The notes under the pieces: generated by a model
The model's input: only the letters and a program-made list of their open reading frames with translations
Databases searched by the model: none
Told to the model about the DNA's origin: nothing
Program-made: the position numbers and the translations under genes
Part shown: piece after piece, positions 25,759 through 35,261 of the stretch
How positions within the stretch are numbered: position 1 is the stretch's first letter
Layout: each line of letters begins with the position of its first letter
Assembly (NCBI RefSeq): GCF_003865075.1
Contig: NZ_BHWB01000001.1
Location: forward strand, 372,001-436,000
Length of the DNA stretch: 64,000 bases
Origin: Bacteroides faecalis
GTDB taxonomy: Bacteria > Bacteroidota > Bacteroidia > Bacteroidales > Bacteroidaceae
Direction: 5' to 3'

Positions 25759-27405
25759 ATGAAGACATTAAGCAAAATTGTATTCACGCTTTTTATTCTT
25801 TTGTTCTCTCCTTTAATTATCATGGCTGGAGAAGTTACTTTTAAAATAACGAAGAAATATTTGAATTTCCCTATCTCTCATAAGGTAGATAGGGCAAAGA
25901 TGACGTTTCAAGTAAATGGGAAACCGGATTTGTCTGTCGTTATACGTTTGGCACCGGATGAAGCTGAATACTGGGTATTTAAAGATGTATCAGCTTATAA
26001 AGGGAAAACGGTTAAAATAAACTATGAAGGTGATGAGAAAGGGCTGAGCAAGATATATCAGTCGGATGAGTTCGCAGGTCAAGACAATATATATAAGGAA
26101 AAGAATCGTCCACAATTTCACTTCACTACTCGTAGAGGATGGATCAATGACCCTAATGGATTGATTTATTACGATGGTGAATACCACTTGTTCTACCAGC
26201 ACAATCCTTATGAAAGAGATTGGGAGAACATGCATTGGGGACATGCTGTGAGCAAAGATCTGATACATTGGACAGAATTGGCTGATGCATTATATCCCGA
26301 TCATCTGGGAACCATGTTTTCCGGATCGGCAGTTATTGACTATGATAACACCGCTGGATTTAATAAAGGAAAAACTCCTGCCATGGTAGCTGCTTTTACT
26401 GCTGCCAGTTCAGAAAAGCAAGTACAGGGAATAGCTTATAGTCTCGACAATGGACGTACATTCACTAAATATGATAAGAATCCGGTCATAGACTCAAAAG
26501 CAAAATGGAACTCTCAGGATACACGAGATCCTAAAGTTTTCTGGTATGCACCCGGAAAGCATTGGGTATTGGTATTGAACGAACGTGACGGACATTCTAT
26601 CTATACATCTGCCAATCTTAAAGATTGGAAATACGAAAGCCATGTTTCTGGTTTTTGGGAATGTCCCGAGCTATTCGAACTTTCGGTCGATGGTGACAAG
26701 AATCATACAAAATGGGTGATGTACGGAGCTTCCGGTACTTATATGTTGGGGTCCTTCGACGGTAAAGTATTTACTCCTGAAGCTGGAAAGTATTGCTATA
26801 CTACAGGAAGTATCTATGCCGCACAAACTATTACCAATATCCCTGCCAGTGACGGTAGACGTATTCAGATAGGCTGGGGAAGAATCTCTCATCCGGATAT
26901 GCCGTTCAACGGAATGATGATGTTACCAACCGAACTGACTTTGCGTACAACGAAAGATGGTATCCGTTTGGTCAGTGTTCCTATAAGAGAAGTTGAATCT
27001 TTATGTAAGCCTGTACGTTCATGGACTTCGTTGTCTTCGGATGAGGCTAACCGTAACTTAAAAGAATTCTATGACGCAGATCGTCTTCGTATTAAAACTA
27101 CTATCAAACTATCTCATGCTACAGATGCAGGTTTTAACCTATTCGGACAGCGTATGATCGGTTATGATATGAATTCAAATACATTGAACGGCCGCTTCTA
27201 TTCACCTGAAGATCCGACCAGCATGGAGCTTACTGCTGATATTTACATTGACCGTACTTCAATTGAAGTCTTTATCGATGGCGGGCTGTATTCTTACTCT
27301 ATGGAACGCCGTCCGGATGTGAATAATAAAGAAGGGTTACATTTTTGGGGAAATAGAATCGAAGTCAAAGATCTGGAAGTCTTTTCAGTAGATTCCATCT
27401 GGTAA
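25759..27405 (+). CDS. GH32 beta-fructosidase (levanase/inulinase type) with DUF4980 N-terminus
   Basis: The 548-aa protein has a signal peptide (to about residue 23) and an N-terminal beta domain of the DUF4980 type (residues 25-110). The GH32 five-bladed propeller and beta-sandwich follow. The nucleophile is Asp131 in WINDPNG, the transition-state stabiliser is Asp257 in RDP, and the acid/base is Glu301 in WECPEL. It releases fructose from fructans or sucrose. No SusC/D or fructokinase lies beside it, so its PUL partners, if any, are elsewhere. Confidence 0.95.
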   Translation: MKTLSKIVFTLFILLFSPLIIMAGEVTFKITKKYLNFPISHKVDRAKMTFQVNGKPDLSVVIRLAPDEAEYWVFKDVSAYKGKTVKINYEGDEKGLSKIYQSDEFAGQDNIYKEKNRPQFHFTTRRGWINDPNGLIYYDGEYHLFYQHNPYERDWENMHWGHAVSKDLIHWTELADALYPDHLGTMFSGSAVIDYDNTAGFNKGKTPAMVAAFTAASSEKQVQGIAYSLDNGRTFTKYDKNPVIDSKAKWNSQDTRDPKVFWYAPGKHWVLVLNERDGHSIYTSANLKDWKYESHVSGFWECPELFELSVDGDKNHTKWVMYGASGTYMLGSFDGKVFTPEAGKYCYTTGSIYAAQTITNIPASDGRRIQIGWGRISHPDMPFNGMMMLPTELTLRTTKDGIRLVSVPIREVESLCKPVRSWTSLSSDEANRNLKEFYDADRLRIKTTIKLSHATDAGFNLFGQRMIGYDMNSNTLNGRFYSPEDPTSMELTADIYIDRTSIEVFIDGGLYSYSMERRPDVNNKEGLHFWGNRIEVKDLEVFSVDSIW

Positions 27406-27451
27406 ATAATAACCTCTGCCGGGTAGAGGGTAAATCATAGGTAATTAATTG

Positions 27452-27496
27452 CTTCCGGGCAGTCAGTATTTTGATATTGATTGCCCGGAAGTTTTT
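27452..27496 (+). terminator. Intrinsic terminator of the GH32 gene
   Basis: CTTCCGGGCA (27452-27461) pairs with TGCCCGGAAG (27482-27491), extended inside by GTCAGTATT/GATATTGAT. TTTTT follows. It lies 47 bp past the stop codon. The remainder of 27406-27688 has no gene. Confidence 0.85.
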
Positions 27497-27643
27497 CAGT
27501 GGAAACTGGTACTTATGTAATTCTCGGTGAATCTCATTACTTTATTTATATAGAAAAGTATACCGGTGCATACAGGCTTTTGTAATACAGACATGGTATG
27601 AAATTACCATAACTGTGGTATTTACCGACAACAAAATCAGCCT

Positions 27644-27651
27644 TATCTTTG
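27644..27651 (+). promoter_or_regulatory. -7 element of cysK
   Basis: TATCTTTG matches TAnnTTTG and lies 37 bp before the start codon. The -33 region, TTTA at 19 bp spacing, is a partial match. Confidence 0.5.
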
Positions 27652-27688
27652 TAATATCTTAAAATAAAAGAATTTAAAACAGAAATAT

Positions 27689-28642
27689 ATGGAAAGGATA
27701 GCAAAGAAATTGACGGATTTGGTAGGTAATACTCCGTTATTGGAACTTGGGAAATATAATAGAAGTAAAGGACTGAAAGCCCGTTTGGTGGCAAAGCTTG
27801 AATATTTCAATCCTGCAGGAAGTGTGAAAGACCGTATAGCATTGGCAATGATAGAAGATGCCGAAGGAAAAGGAGTTTTGCATCCGGGGGCTATCATTAT
27901 TGAGCCGACGAGTGGAAATACCGGAGTAGGACTGGCTTTTGTTGCTGCTTCAAAAGGGTATAAGTTGATTTTGACAATGCCGGATACGATGAGCGTCGAA
28001 CGCAGGAATTTGTTGAAAGCATTGGGAGCTGAACTGGTATTAACTCCCGGTGCTGATGGAATGAAAGGAGCAATTGCTAAGGCAGAAGAATTGAAAGCCG
28101 CTACTCCCGGCGCTGTAATCTTGCAACAGTTTGAGAATCCTGCTAATCCAAATGTACATCTGCGAACTACCGGATTGGAAATATGGCGAGATACCGAAGG
28201 AAAAGTAGATATTTTCGTGGCAGGTGTTGGTACTGGCGGGACAGTAAGTGGCGTGGGTGAAGCATTGAAGATGCGTGATCCTAGTGTGAAGATTGTTGCC
28301 GTAGAACCAACGGATTCTCCTGTTTTGTCAGGCGGAAAACCCGGTCCACACAAGATACAGGGAATAGGAGCAGGCTTTGTTCCTAAAACCTACAACCCTG
28401 CCGTAGTGGATGAGATTATTCAAGTGCAGAACGACGATGCCATTCGTACCAGCCGTCAATTAGCGAAAGAAGAAGGACTTCTGGTAGGTATTTCTTCAGG
28501 AGCCGCCGTATATGCGGCTACAAAGTTGGCAAAACGACCGGAGAATGAAGGAAAAATGATTGTAGTATTGTTACCTGATACAGGTGAACGATATCTATCT
28601 ACTATTTTATACGCTTTTGAAGAATATCCTCTCGGTGATTGA
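27689..28642 (+). CDS. cysK: Cysteine synthase A (O-acetylserine sulfhydrylase)
   Basis: The 317-aa PLP enzyme makes cysteine from O-acetylserine and sulfide. Lys47 in [10 protein letters not shown] is the PLP Schiff-base lysine. PTSGNTG binds the substrate carboxylate. [12 protein letters not shown] binds the PLP phosphate. Length and motif order are normal. It is transcribed alone, with a -7 box upstream and a strong terminator downstream. Confidence 0.96.
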   Translation: MERIAKKLTDLVGNTPLLELGKYNRSKGLKARLVAKLEYFNPAGSVKDRIALAMIEDAEGKGVLHPGAIIIEPTSGNTGVGLAFVAASKGYKLILTMPDTMSVERRNLLKALGAELVLTPGADGMKGAIAKAEELKAATPGAVILQQFENPANPNVHLRTTGLEIWRDTEGKVDIFVAGVGTGGTVSGVGEALKMRDPSVKIVAVEPTDSPVLSGGKPGPHKIQGIGAGFVPKTYNPAVVDEIIQVQNDDAIRTSRQLAKEEGLLVGISSGAAVYAATKLAKRPENEGKMIVVLLPDTGERYLSTILYAFEEYPLGD

Positions 28643-28729
28643 GAAAAGATAAAATCGAATCATTGAAAGAAAAAGGCTTCTTCAATAGAGTCTATCTCTA
28701 GTGTTTTGTATGGTTAGTTATATTAGAAA

Positions 28730-28775
28730 TCGCTATAGAAACTCTCCAAAGAGTGACTATAGCGACTTTTATTTT
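28730..28775 (+). terminator. Intrinsic terminator of cysK
   Basis: TCGCTATAG (28730-28738) pairs with CTATAGCGA (28757-28765), and ACTCT/AGAGT extend the stem. CTTTTATTTT follows. It lies about 90 bp past the cysK stop. Confidence 0.85.
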
Positions 28776-28800
28776 AATAGAACACAGGATACATTGTTGG

Positions 28801-29280
28801 TTAGGGCTCCTCATTAGGGCGCAAGCCAAAAACTTTTCCTGTCATTTGTTTAATAGAAACTTGCCATACCTTAACATTTCGTACAGCAGGATCGGAGTAT
28901 ACAAACTCATTATCTGTGTAATGTCGCATGATGATGTCCAGTGCATGGCGTTTCTCGTCTATATTTTCGATAAACTCCACTTGTCCCCTGCACATAGCAC
29001 TTTCAGAACGCATACTATAACTGCAAGCCACTTTCTCATGTTGGTAGACAAGTTTATGTCCGAGGCTGAACGTGATACAGACGTTATTATTGTGTTCCAA
29101 CATCTCCACTTTACTTCCTTCAGGACCTGAGTGCAAGTAGATTATACCGTTCTCATAACCAAAGTTCATGGGTACCACATAAGGATTCCCGTCTAAATCC
29201 GTAATGCCTACAAAGCAAGCATCACAATGCAAAATAATGGCTTCAATTCGTTGTATATCCTCAATAATAACTGTTTTCAT
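28801..29280 (-). CDS. Pyridoxamine 5'-phosphate oxidase-like flavoprotein (NimA-like)
   Basis: The 159-aa protein has the split-barrel FMN-binding pattern: CFVGITDLDGNPYVVPMNFG, IIYLHSGPEGSKVEML and VCITFSLGHKLVY. The related family includes nitroimidazole reductases (Nim) that can inactivate metronidazole. Family membership alone does not show resistance, and many Bacteroides carry such housekeeping paralogues. It is a single gene upstream of rnr on the same strand's downstream side. Confidence 0.88.
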   Translation of the reverse strand: MKTVIIEDIQRIEAIILHCDACFVGITDLDGNPYVVPMNFGYENGIIYLHSGPEGSKVEMLEHNNNVCITFSLGHKLVYQHEKVACSYSMRSESAMCRGQVEFIENIDEKRHALDIIMRHYTDNEFVYSDPAVRNVKVWQVSIKQMTGKVFGLRPNEEP

Positions 29281-29309
29281 TACTGTTTATTTTATAAAGA
29301 CTGAATACA

Positions 29310-29362
29310 TAAAAGCCACAGAGAAACAAATTTAGGATAATAAAACCTCTGTGACTTTTTGT
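29310..29362. terminator. Hairpin after rnr
   Basis: AAAAGCCACAGAG and CTCTGTGACTTTTT flank a loop of about 25 bases between the rnr stop (29370, minus) and the NimA-like start. A and T runs on the outer sides would allow termination of rnr. The motif resembles the CACAGAG-containing inverted repeat after leuS. Confidence 0.55.
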
Positions 29363-29369
29363 GATGAAT

Positions 29370-31526
29370 TTATTTTTCGATTAATTGAAAGTCCAATTGT
29401 TTCTTCTCTAAGTTTGCCCGTGCCACACGAATAGTAATCGCATCCCCCAAACTGTACGTCCGGTTTTTACGACGTCCACGCAGACAGTAATTTTTCTCGT
29501 CGAACTCGTAATAATCGTCATCCAAATCACGAATAGGAACCATTCCTTCGCATTTGTTTTCGTTCAGTTCTACATAAAGCCCCCATTCCGTAACTCCAGA
29601 GATCACGCCATCATATACTTGTCCCAGGCGCTCACTCATAAACTCTACCTGTTTGTACTTGATAGAAGCACGTTCGGCATTGGCAGCCACTTGTTCCATA
29701 TTCGAACTATGATCACATAGATCTTCATACTTCGTTTCCGATACACTACGGCCTCCATCCATATATTTTGTAACCAGACGGTGTACCATCATATCCGGGA
29801 ACCGACGAATCGGAGAGGTAAAATGTGTGTAGTAATCAAAAGCCAATCCGTAGTGTCCGATATTGTGCGTGGAATAACGAGCTTTTTGCATAGCTCGAAT
29901 AGAGACAGTTTCAATTAGATTCTCTTCTTTCTTACCATGAATGTCATCCAGTAAATGATTGATAGATTTCGAAATATCCGTTTTTGTTCCACTAGTACGT
30001 ACTTTATATCCAAAGCGGGCTATGAACTGCGCCAGATTATCCAATTTTTCAGGATCCGGAAGATCATGAATACGATAAGGAAGTACTTTAGCCTTTTTGT
30101 TCTTAGGCACTCTTCCTACTTTCTCGGCTACTGTCCTGTTGGCTAGTAGCATAAATTCTTCCACCAATTTATTGGCATCTTTAGACTCTTTGAAATATAC
30201 ACTGATTGGCTTTCCCTTTTCATCAATTTCAAACTTTACTTCATAGCGGTCGAAGTTGATGGCTCCTGCAGCGAAGCGTTTCTCCCGAAGTGCTTTTGCA
30301 ATCGTATCCAGCATAAGTACTTCTTCCTTGAAATCTCCTTCCTTTGTTTCGATAATCTGCTGTGCCTCTTCATAAGTAAAACGGCGGTCGGATTTGATAA
30401 CTGTATGTACAATGCGAGAGTCGCTCACTTCCCCTTTTTCTGTAATGTCGAAAATAACGGAAAATGCGAGTTTCTCTTCATTGGGGCGGAGCGAACAGAT
30501 AAAGTTACATAAACGTTCGGGAAGCATCGGGATAGTACGGTCTACCAGATATACGGAAGTCGCCCGTTTCTCTGCTTCTTTATCGATGATACCACCTTCT
30601 TTTACATAGTGAGTCACATCAGCAATATGTACACCCACTTCCCATAATCCGTCTTTGAGCAGGCGAATGGAAAGGGCGTCATCAAAATCTTTTGCGTCTT
30701 TCGGATCAATAGTAAAAGTGGTTACTTTACGGAAGTCTTCACGCCGGGCTATTTCGTCGGGAGTGATCTCAGCAGGAATTTTATCCGCTGCTGTTTCTAC
30801 CGCTTTCGGATAAACATACGGCAATCCGAATTCGGCAAGGATTGCGTGCATTTCCGTTGTGTTATCTCCGGCTTTCCCCAATATATCGATTACCTGACCG
30901 ATGGGATTTTTTGCTTTATCCGGCCATTCAGTCACTTTTACAATTGCTTTGTCACCAGTCTTTCCCCCTTTTAATTTATCTTTCGGAATGAAAATATCAT
31001 TGGCGAGCGTACGGTTTTCTGTTACCAGAAAAGCATATGAGTTAGCTACTTCTAACGTTCCAACAAAGGTATCATTGGCACGTTCTAATATTTCAATAAC
31101 CTCTCCTTCTGCTTCTCTTTTCTTTCGTTTCGCATAGAATACGATTTTTACTTTATCATTATTCATTGCGTGTGCAGAGTTTCGTTCTGCAATGAAAACC
31201 GGTTCGCCTCCATCTTCGGGGATAAATGAATTCTTTCCATTACTTTTACGCTGGAACGTACCTGTCATTTCTGTTCCGTGGCTATTCATACGGAACTTGC
31301 CTTTCTCTATTTCGCTGATATAATCGTCGTCTAACAGGTCGTGTAGAATATCGACGCACAACATCTTTTGCGGATGAGTAGTGAGATGTAACTCCGCAAA
31401 GATATATTTCATACTGAGCGTTTCGTTGGGTTTGGCATGGAAAAAGTCTATCAATAATGCGGCCAATTGTTGTTTTCCCATTCTTTTACCGGCCTTCTTT
31501 TCTTTCTTTTCTTTCTTTTTCGCCAT
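29370..31526 (-). CDS. rnr: Ribonuclease R (RNB-family 3'-5' exoribonuclease)
   Basis: The 718-aa protein has a Lys-rich N-terminus and a winged-helix region. Cold-shock domains precede the RNB catalytic domain, which carries TIDPKDAKDFDDAL at residues 272-285 with the metal-binding Asp cluster. A C-terminal S1 domain follows (YDGVISGVTEWGLYVELNENKCEG). It degrades structured RNA in the cytoplasm. The end is intact. Its promoter overlaps that of the divergent CDF gene. Confidence 0.96.
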   Translation of the reverse strand: MAKKKEKKEKKAGKRMGKQQLAALLIDFFHAKPNETLSMKYIFAELHLTTHPQKMLCVDILHDLLDDDYISEIEKGKFRMNSHGTEMTGTFQRKSNGKNSFIPEDGGEPVFIAERNSAHAMNNDKVKIVFYAKRKKREAEGEVIEILERANDTFVGTLEVANSYAFLVTENRTLANDIFIPKDKLKGGKTGDKAIVKVTEWPDKAKNPIGQVIDILGKAGDNTTEMHAILAEFGLPYVYPKAVETAADKIPAEITPDEIARREDFRKVTTFTIDPKDAKDFDDALSIRLLKDGLWEVGVHIADVTHYVKEGGIIDKEAEKRATSVYLVDRTIPMLPERLCNFICSLRPNEEKLAFSVIFDITEKGEVSDSRIVHTVIKSDRRFTYEEAQQIIETKEGDFKEEVLMLDTIAKALREKRFAAGAINFDRYEVKFEIDEKGKPISVYFKESKDANKLVEEFMLLANRTVAEKVGRVPKNKKAKVLPYRIHDLPDPEKLDNLAQFIARFGYKVRTSGTKTDISKSINHLLDDIHGKKEENLIETVSIRAMQKARYSTHNIGHYGLAFDYYTHFTSPIRRFPDMMVHRLVTKYMDGGRSVSETKYEDLCDHSSNMEQVAANAERASIKYKQVEFMSERLGQVYDGVISGVTEWGLYVELNENKCEGMVPIRDLDDDYYEFDEKNYCLRGRRKNRTYSLGDAITIRVARANLEKKQLDFQLIEK

Positions 31527-31558
31527 AATTGAATCGTTCTAAATTACTATTGTTACTA

Positions 31559-31590
31559 CAAAGTAAATGATTAAATATCAATAATTCAAG
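31559..31590 (-). promoter_or_regulatory. Promoter of rnr
   Basis: On the minus strand CTTG (31587-31590), a 20-bp spacer and TTACTTTG (31559-31566) resemble the Bacteroides -33/-7 pair. It lies 33 bp before the rnr start codon. Confidence 0.5.
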
Positions 31591-31599
31591 ATTTTCACG

Positions 31600-31607
31600 T
31601 ACATTTG
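31600..31607 (+). promoter_or_regulatory. -7 element of the CDF transporter operon
   Basis: TACATTTG fits TAnnTTTG and lies 27 bp before the CDF start. The -33 box is not clear. Confidence 0.45.
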
Positions 31608-31634
31608 CCAATATCTTATAGATAATGTAACAAA

Positions 31635-32534
31635 ATGGGAGATAAAAAGACTGTTCGTGAACGAGGAATTTATAAAGTCACGATTATCGGTAGTATCGTT
31701 AATTTTCTGCTGCTTGTTTTCAAGTTTGTGGCAGGATTTATGGGGCATAGTGCAGCTATGTTGGCCGATGCAGTGCATTCATTGTCTGATTTTGTCACAG
31801 ATTTGGTCGTTATAGTGTTTGTGCGGATCTCAAATAAACCGCAGGATAAAACCCACGATTATGGACATGGAAAATATGAAACATTGGCTACGGCAATAAT
31901 CGGATTATTGTTGTTGGTTGTCGGTTTTGGAATATTGTGGAATGGAGCTTCCTCTATATATGCTTTTATCAAGGGACAACAATTGGAAGAACCGGGAATA
32001 GTGGCTCTGATAGCGGCACTTGTTTCTATTGTTGCAAAAGAGATATTGTATCAATATACAGTGATTGAAGGGAAGAAATTGGATTCACAAGCTGTTATAG
32101 CTAATGCTTGGCATCATCGGAGCGATGCGCTTTCTTCTATCGGAACAGCGATTGGTATCGGAGGAGCTATTTTGTTGGGAGAAAACTGGCGGGTACTTGA
32201 TCCGGTTGCTGCAGTGATTGTTAGTTTCTTTATTATAAAAGTGGCGATTCAGTTATTGATTCCTTGTGTGGATGAACTATTGGAAAAATCATTACCGGAT
32301 GAGGTGGAAAAAGAAATTGAACAAGCATTGTTGTCTTTTCCGGGAGTTAGTGAACCGCATCATTTGCGTACCCGGCGTATTGGTAGTTACTATGCCATTG
32401 AAGTGCACGTACGAATGGATGGGAATATTACATTGGAGCAAGCGCATGCTACCGCTACCGCAATTGAGCATAAATTAAAAGATATATTTGGTGAGGGAAC
32501 ATTAATCAATATTCATGTAGAACCTAAAAAGTAG
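31635..32534 (+). CDS. Cation diffusion facilitator (CDF) family transporter
   Basis: The 299-aa protein has six predicted membrane spans and a C-terminal ferredoxin-like cytoplasmic domain. Metal-site residues are visible: H48/D52 in ADAVHSLSD and H160/D164 in WHHRSD. HDYGHGKYET links TM2 and TM3. It exports divalent metal ions (Zn, Fe, Mn or Co) in exchange for protons, and the ion is not determinable. The stop is 2 bp before the epimerase start, so an operon with the next two genes is likely. Confidence 0.94.
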   Translation: MGDKKTVRERGIYKVTIIGSIVNFLLLVFKFVAGFMGHSAAMLADAVHSLSDFVTDLVVIVFVRISNKPQDKTHDYGHGKYETLATAIIGLLLLVVGFGILWNGASSIYAFIKGQQLEEPGIVALIAALVSIVAKEILYQYTVIEGKKLDSQAVIANAWHHRSDALSSIGTAIGIGGAILLGENWRVLDPVAAVIVSFFIIKVAIQLLIPCVDELLEKSLPDEVEKEIEQALLSFPGVSEPHHLRTRRIGSYYAIEVHVRMDGNITLEQAHATATAIEHKLKDIFGEGTLINIHVEPKK

Positions 32535-32536
32535 TA

Positions 32537-33544
32537 ATGGAGAGTATTTTGATCACAGGTGCAAGTGGGTTTATTGGTAGTTTCATTGTTGAAGGGGCTT
32601 TGAAACGCAAGTTCAATGTTTGGGCAGGAATACGGTCTACTAGTAGCAAGAAATATCTGAAAAACAGGAAGATTCATTTTCTGGAACTCGATTTTGCTCA
32701 TCCTAATGAGCTTCGTGCCCAGCTTTCCGGTTACAAAGGGACATACAATAAGTTTGATTACATCATCCATTGTGCCGGTGTCACTAAGTGCATTGATCCG
32801 AAGTCTTTCGATTACGTGAATTATCTACAGACGAAATATTTCATCGATACCTTGAAAGAGCTTAATATGGTCCCCAAACAGTTTATCTATGTCAGTACAC
32901 TGAGTGTTTTTGGACCTGTGCGCGATAAAGATTATTCTCCTATTGAAGCGGATGATACTCCAATGCCTAACACTGCTTATGGGTTAAGTAAACTAAAGGC
33001 TGAACTTTATATTCAAAGTATTCCCGGATTCCCTTATGTTATTTATCGCCCTACAGGGGTGTATGGTCCACGAGAAATGGATTATTTCCTGATGGCGAAG
33101 TCTATTCAACGTCATATAGACTTTTCGGTTGGTTTCCGTCGGCAGGATTTGACTTTCGTTTATGTAAAAGATATTGTTCAGGCAATTTTCCTAGGAATAG
33201 AGAAGAAAGTAGTACGGAAAACTTATTTTCTGTCGGACGGTAAAGTATATCAGAGTCGTGTATTTTCGGACTTAATTCAAAAAGAGTTAGGCAATCCGTT
33301 TGTTATTCGTGTGAAATGTCCATTAATTGTGCTAAAAGTTATATCTTTGCTCGCTCAATTCATTGCCATGCGCTCAGGAAAGTGCAGTACATTGAATTTG
33401 GATAAGTATAAGATAATGAAACAACGCAATTGGCAATGCGACATTACCCCTACCATAGAAGAATTAGGGTATACTCCCGAGTATGATTTGGGAAGAGGAG
33501 TCCGTGAAACGATTGCCTGGTATAAAAACGAAGGATGGCTTTAG
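32537..33544 (+). CDS. NAD(P)-dependent epimerase/dehydratase (extended SDR)
   Basis: The 335-aa protein has the Rossmann motif ITGASGFIGSF (residues 6-16) and the catalytic Tyr148-x-x-x-Lys152 (AYGLSKLKAE). YRPTGVYGPRE is a typical extended-SDR motif. The substrate may be a nucleotide sugar or a lipid/sterol-like molecule. Cotranscription with a PAP2 membrane phosphatase hints at lipid metabolism, as inference. It overlaps the PAP2 gene by 10 bp. Confidence 0.88.
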   Translation: MESILITGASGFIGSFIVEGALKRKFNVWAGIRSTSSKKYLKNRKIHFLELDFAHPNELRAQLSGYKGTYNKFDYIIHCAGVTKCIDPKSFDYVNYLQTKYFIDTLKELNMVPKQFIYVSTLSVFGPVRDKDYSPIEADDTPMPNTAYGLSKLKAELYIQSIPGFPYVIYRPTGVYGPREMDYFLMAKSIQRHIDFSVGFRRQDLTFVYVKDIVQAIFLGIEKKVVRKTYFLSDGKVYQSRVFSDLIQKELGNPFVIRVKCPLIVLKVISLLAQFIAMRSGKCSTLNLDKYKIMKQRNWQCDITPTIEELGYTPEYDLGRGVRETIAWYKNEGWL

Positions 33545-34500
33545 ACTTATTTAAGCGTGTAGAAACCCGGAAAGGGCTGTTCGCAGTGGAGAAGATAACA
33601 TTGATTTATAATCTGTTGACCTCCATATTGATTCTGTTCCTGTTTCAGCGAATGGACCATCCATGGCATATGTTGCTGGATAGGGCAATGATTGCTGCAA
33701 TGACTTTTTTGTTGATGTATCTTTATCGACTGGCTCCTTGTAAGTTCTCGGCTTTTGTACGTATCGTTATACAAATGAGTTTGTTGTCCTACTGGTATCC
33801 GGATACTTTTGAGTTTAACCGCTTCTTCCCGAATTTGGATCATATCTTTGCTGTGGCTGAACAGTTTATCTTCAATTGTCAGCCTGCTATCTGGTTCTGT
33901 CATACTTTCCCTCATTTATTGGTGAGTGAAGCATTTAACATGGGATATTTCTTCTATTATCCGATGATATTGATTGTGACTTTATTCTATTTCATCTATA
34001 AATTCGATTTATTCGAGAAGATGTCTTTTGTATTGGTCACTTCTTTCTTTATCTATTACTTAATTTATATTTTCGTTCCGGTGGCAGGACCGCAATTCTA
34101 TTTTCCTGCTATTGGGATTGAACACGTGGCAAAAGGAACTTTTCCAGCTATTGGTGATTATTTTAATCTTCATCAGGAATTGTTGCCGGGACCGGGCTAT
34201 CAGCATGGATTTTTCTATAATCTTGTAGAGGGTTCCCAGCAAGTAGGTGAACGGCCTACAGCAGCATTTCCCAGTTCTCATGTCGGTATCTCTACTATAC
34301 TGATGATTATGGCGTGGCGTGGTAGTAAGATACTGTTTGGCTGTCTGTTGCCATTTTATCTATTATTATGTGGAGCTACCGTATATATTCAGGCGCATTA
34401 TGTAATTGACGCTATTGTTGGCTTCTTCTCAGCTTTTCTGTTGTACGTGGTGGTAACTTGGATGTTTAAGAAGTGGTTTGCAGTGCCTATGTTTAAATAG
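33535..34500 (+). CDS. PAP2-family membrane phosphatase/phosphotransferase
   Basis: The 321-aa integral membrane protein has the PAP2 motifs PSSHVGIST (246-254) and AHYVIDAIVGF (287-297), giving His249 and His288 as the catalytic pair. The order resembles the inositolphosphotransferase/Aur1-like branch, with several N-terminal spans first (PVAGPQFYFPAIG). It should act on a lipid phosphate or transfer a headgroup at the inner membrane. It is translationally coupled to the preceding epimerase. Confidence 0.88.
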   Translation: MALDLFKRVETRKGLFAVEKITLIYNLLTSILILFLFQRMDHPWHMLLDRAMIAAMTFLLMYLYRLAPCKFSAFVRIVIQMSLLSYWYPDTFEFNRFFPNLDHIFAVAEQFIFNCQPAIWFCHTFPHLLVSEAFNMGYFFYYPMILIVTLFYFIYKFDLFEKMSFVLVTSFFIYYLIYIFVPVAGPQFYFPAIGIEHVAKGTFPAIGDYFNLHQELLPGPGYQHGFFYNLVEGSQQVGERPTAAFPSSHVGISTILMIMAWRGSKILFGCLLPFYLLLCGATVYIQAHYVIDAIVGFFSAFLLYVVVTWMFKKWFAVPMFK

Positions 34501-34513
34501 GTTAGGCAGTTCT

Positions 34514-35245
34514 CTAATTATTTTCTCCGAACACAAGTTTTTCTCCTTCCTGCCATAATATGTAATTTGGACTATTAGAACAACCACTATTCAGAGTCAA
34601 ACGAAAATGTCCGGGACTAAGGTCGAATTTGTCAAACTCTAAAGCCTGACAAAAGACAAGTTTGGCATCTTCGCTTGTGAGGGCAACAATGGTAACATTT
34701 CCCGGAGACGGTTCACATGTTCCATCACGAAGAGTGGTGAAAAGTGCCAAAACTACATTTTTGGATAAGGGAATATATTGGACATATTCTTTACTGGTAA
34801 ACCCCCTTACTTCTTCCCAATTAACGAAGTCGCATCCATTTAACATATCTATTATCTCTTCTTCTCCTCTTTTTACAACAATGCGTGGAATTTCATTGAC
34901 ATCTTTATATTTATAGACTTCTATCTTATAGTCTGCTTCTTCAAAATAAGGAACTTTGTATGTTTGTACTAGTTGCAATGAGTCGATATTCGTACATGGA
35001 TAGAAAGAATCTACCATCATCGCAACTTGAATCTTGTTGTTTTCTTCTACTTGGAAAACCGGCATGAGTTGGTTATTTGTGAGTGCTTCATCAGAAGAAA
35101 TTTGTTGTTCTTCTGTGATGAAGTTGCTAGAGTCTTCAGCCAATGTATCCTTTGTCTGCAAAGTAGTGTTCTTGTTTGTATGATTACAAGCAAGCATTAT
35201 ACTACTCAATAGGATAATTGTTGCAATAGATCTAATGACTTTCAT
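34514..35245 (-). CDS. Hypothetical lipoprotein
   Basis: The 243-aa protein has a lipoprotein signal (LLSSIMLAC, Cys20) and a Thr/Asp/Glu-rich linker of about 40 residues. A single beta-rich domain follows (VAMMVDSFYPCTNID, KIEVYKYKDVNEIPRIVVKRGEEE). I do not recognise a family. It lies 16 bp before the dusB stop on the same strand, so it is probably the second gene of a dusB operon. Confidence 0.75.
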   Translation of the reverse strand: MKVIRSIATIILLSSIMLACNHTNKNTTLQTKDTLAEDSSNFITEEQQISSDEALTNNQLMPVFQVEENNKIQVAMMVDSFYPCTNIDSLQLVQTYKVPYFEEADYKIEVYKYKDVNEIPRIVVKRGEEEIIDMLNGCDFVNWEEVRGFTSKEYVQYIPLSKNVVLALFTTLRDGTCEPSPGNVTIVALTSEDAKLVFCQALEFDKFDLSPGHFRLTLNSGCSNSPNYILWQEGEKLVFGENN

Positions 35246-35261
35246 ATAGCTGAAGTTTTAA

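Noticed and set aside
28801..29280. Calling the NimA-like gene a metronidazole resistance gene
   Set aside because: Only family resemblance is visible. There is no IS promoter upstream and no evidence of resistance.
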